Shown one piece after another: positions 62,905 to 64,000 of a DNA stretch of 64,000 bases (positions are counted from its first letter, which is position 1; every line of letters starts with the position of its first letter). The notes under the pieces are model-generated. The model worked only from the letters and a program-made list of their open reading frames with translations. It ran no database searches and was not told where the DNA came from. The DNA is from Marinomonas sp. CT5 (lineage in GTDB: Bacteria > Pseudomonadota > Gammaproteobacteria > Pseudomonadales > Marinomonadaceae). The position numbers were made by a program, and so were the translations under genes. The stretch spans positions 1,202,560-1,266,559 of the forward strand of contig NZ_CP025572.1 of the NCBI RefSeq assembly GCF_018336975.1. Reading direction: 5' to 3'.

Positions 62905-62935
62905 AAGGCACTGCAAACGGGCGGTGCCTTTTTTT
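62905..62935 (+). terminator. Terminator after the secreted unknown
   Basis: Stem AAGGCAC (62905-62911) with GTGCCTT (62924-62930), followed by a seven-base T-run. It lies close upstream of the uracil-DNA glycosylase-family gene, which therefore has its own promoter. Confidence 0.8.
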
Positions 62936-62949
62936 ATGGGGTAACTTCA

Positions 62950-63576
62950 ATGTCATATGATGCCTTCCTTGAACTAAAATGTGCGATCTTATCCTGTCAA
63001 CATTGCGCTGAGGTTCTGCCTAATCCTCCCGAACCCATTCTGCAAATTCACCCAGATGCGAAACTTCTTATTGCGGGTCAAGCGCCAGGGCAAAAGACCC
63101 ATGACATTGGTCGTCCATTTGATGATTTAAGCGGCGAGCGTTTACGAGACTGGCTGGGTTTGGCTTCTCATGAATTCTACGATGAACAACAAGTTGCGAT
63201 TTTGCCGATGGGGTTTTGTTTTCCTGGAAATAGTCTTCATAAAAGTGGCCCGTCAGCAGGGAAAAAGTCTGGCGATTTACCTCCGCGACCTGAATGTTCG
63301 GCGAAGTGGCGAGAAGACGTGCTCAAGCAGCTTCACAATATTGAATTAACGATTGTCTTAGGCGCTTATGCGCAAGCCTATCATTTAGGAACGTCTGGTA
63401 AGGTCACTGAGCAGGTTAAGCAATGGCAATATTGGCTTGAGCAAGGCAAGATTGTATTACCTCACCCAAGCCCACGGAATAATCGCTGGCTCAAGCAAAA
63501 CCCTTGGTTTGAAGCAGACGTTTTACCGGAACTGAAATTAAGAATTAGCCGGTTACTTCAGACTTCCTCGTCATAA
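62950..63576 (+). CDS. Uracil-DNA glycosylase family protein
   Basis: Predicted DNA repair glycosylase of 208 residues. The UDG superfamily motif 1 is IAGQAPGQKTHDIGRPFDDLSGERLRDWLG (about 37-68) and motif 2 is HPSPRNNRW near 176. The N-terminal CQHC and a later Cys (RPECSAKW) could be part of a metal site, but I see fewer than the four cysteines of classic family 4 iron-sulphur enzymes. Uracil removal is inferred from the family. It overlaps the convergent GNAT gene by 32 bases. Confidence 0.85.
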   Translation: MSYDAFLELKCAILSCQHCAEVLPNPPEPILQIHPDAKLLIAGQAPGQKTHDIGRPFDDLSGERLRDWLGLASHEFYDEQQVAILPMGFCFPGNSLHKSGPSAGKKSGDLPPRPECSAKWREDVLKQLHNIELTIVLGAYAQAYHLGTSGKVTEQVKQWQYWLEQGKIVLPHPSPRNNRWLKQNPWFEADVLPELKLRISRLLQTSSS

Positions 63577-64000
63577 GATAATGTTCGATACCATCTTCTA
63601 GGTAAGGTTCTGATACGGTGATAAACCCGTGTGATTGATAAAAACGCTCAAGATGGGATTGCGCGCCAATTTTGATCGGGGTGTCTGGCCAGATTGCTAA
63701 TACCTCTTTAATCGCATGAGTCATTAGTGCGTGGCCAAGTTTATCTTTGCGGTTTTCTTGGGCGACGACCACTCGACCAATACTAGAGTAGTCGGGATAA
63801 CAATCATCTTTGGCTAAAAGCCTAGCGTATGCGACGACTTTATTGTCTTGGAGAGCGTACAAGTGTCGAGTATTAGGCAATATATCCAGGTTGTCTAAAT
63901 CTGGAAAAACGCAGTTTTGCTCAACAACAAATACATCAATGCGAAGTTTCAATATGCCATATAAATGGTCATTGGATAGCTCACTAAATTCCTGACAATG
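63545..64000 (-). CDS. elaA: ElaA-like GNAT acetyltransferase, 5' end outside the window
   Basis: Partial gene: the minus-strand frame stays open to the right edge, so the start is beyond 64000. The sequence reads HCQEFSELSNDHLYGILKLRIDVFVVEQN, then DNLDILPNTRHLYALQDNKVVAYARLL, IGRVVVAQENRKDKLGHALM and GAQSHLERFYQSHGFITVSEPYLEDGI. This is the ElaA pattern, of which about 150 residues are visible. A TTG at 63952 is an internal codon, not the start. Substrate unknown. Confidence 0.88.
   Translation of the reverse strand, partial: HCQEFSELSNDHLYGILKLRIDVFVVEQNCVFPDLDNLDILPNTRHLYALQDNKVVAYARLLAKDDCYPDYSSIGRVVVAQENRKDKLGHALMTHAIKEVLAIWPDTPIKIGAQSHLERFYQSHGFITVSEPYLEDGIEHYLMTRKSEVTG

Overview
The window looks like a chromosome segment of a marine gammaproteobacterium of the Oceanospirillales, most like Marinomonas. 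The basis is moderately AT-rich DNA, AT-rich intergenic regions, and a gene set that fits (carboxyspermidine-route polyamine genes, a CrbS-type symporter/kinase fusion, late cobalamin genes, TAXI-type TRAP transport). This is inference from gene content; there is no rRNA in the window to confirm it. I see no tRNA, CRISPR array, prophage or complete insertion sequence.

Layout. 1-6.6 kb: a catabolic uptake island with a TAXI TRAP binding protein, a fused TRAP permease and a cytosolic sulfatase, then an IclR regulator and an outer-membrane porin on the other strand. 7-11.5 kb: the NAD(P)HX repair enzyme nnr, glutathione-independent formaldehyde dehydrogenase and an OprD-like porin. 12-18 kb: two LysR regulators and an acetoacetate/short-chain fatty acid operon (atoD-atoA-atoB-atoE). 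18-20.5 kb: the carboxy(nor)spermidine operon. 20.7-30 kb: NnrU-like protein, a chemoreceptor, the Hsp70-like YegD, a FUSC transporter, a cobalamin riboswitch controlling a lone CbiM-like protein, a LysR/MFS pair and a DUF3237 lipocalin-size secreted protein.

30-40 kb is the accessory region. It has a decayed WG-repeat-like gene; a five-gene cluster of HscC (Hsp70), a large J-like/TPR protein without the HPD triad, a DUF1266 protein, a small helical protein and an RNase D-like 3'-5' exonuclease; two tandem type II toxin-antitoxin modules; and two gene cassettes whose ends carry the imperfect inverted repeats expected of integron attC sites. No integrase is present, so this looks like an orphan cassette cluster.

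40.8-64 kb returns to core functions: ppsA with its regulator ppsR, rnr and rlmB, the late cobalamin genes cobT-cobS-cobC and cobO around a TRIC-type channel gene, a Fur-box-preceded group of small genes including an S26-type protease, YitT, GNAT acetyltransferases, rsuA, DUF2750, a TetR regulator, the large CrbS/MxtR-type hybrid kinase, a DOPA-dioxygenase-like protein, slyD, a secreted unknown, a uracil-DNA glycosylase-family protein and the 3' part of an elaA-like gene that runs off the right edge.

The most interesting parts are the orphan integron cassettes (38.06-40.06 kb) and the Hsp70/J-like/exonuclease cluster next to them. Start codons were chosen from ribosome-binding-site spacing and family N-termini, and differ from the longest open frame where stated.
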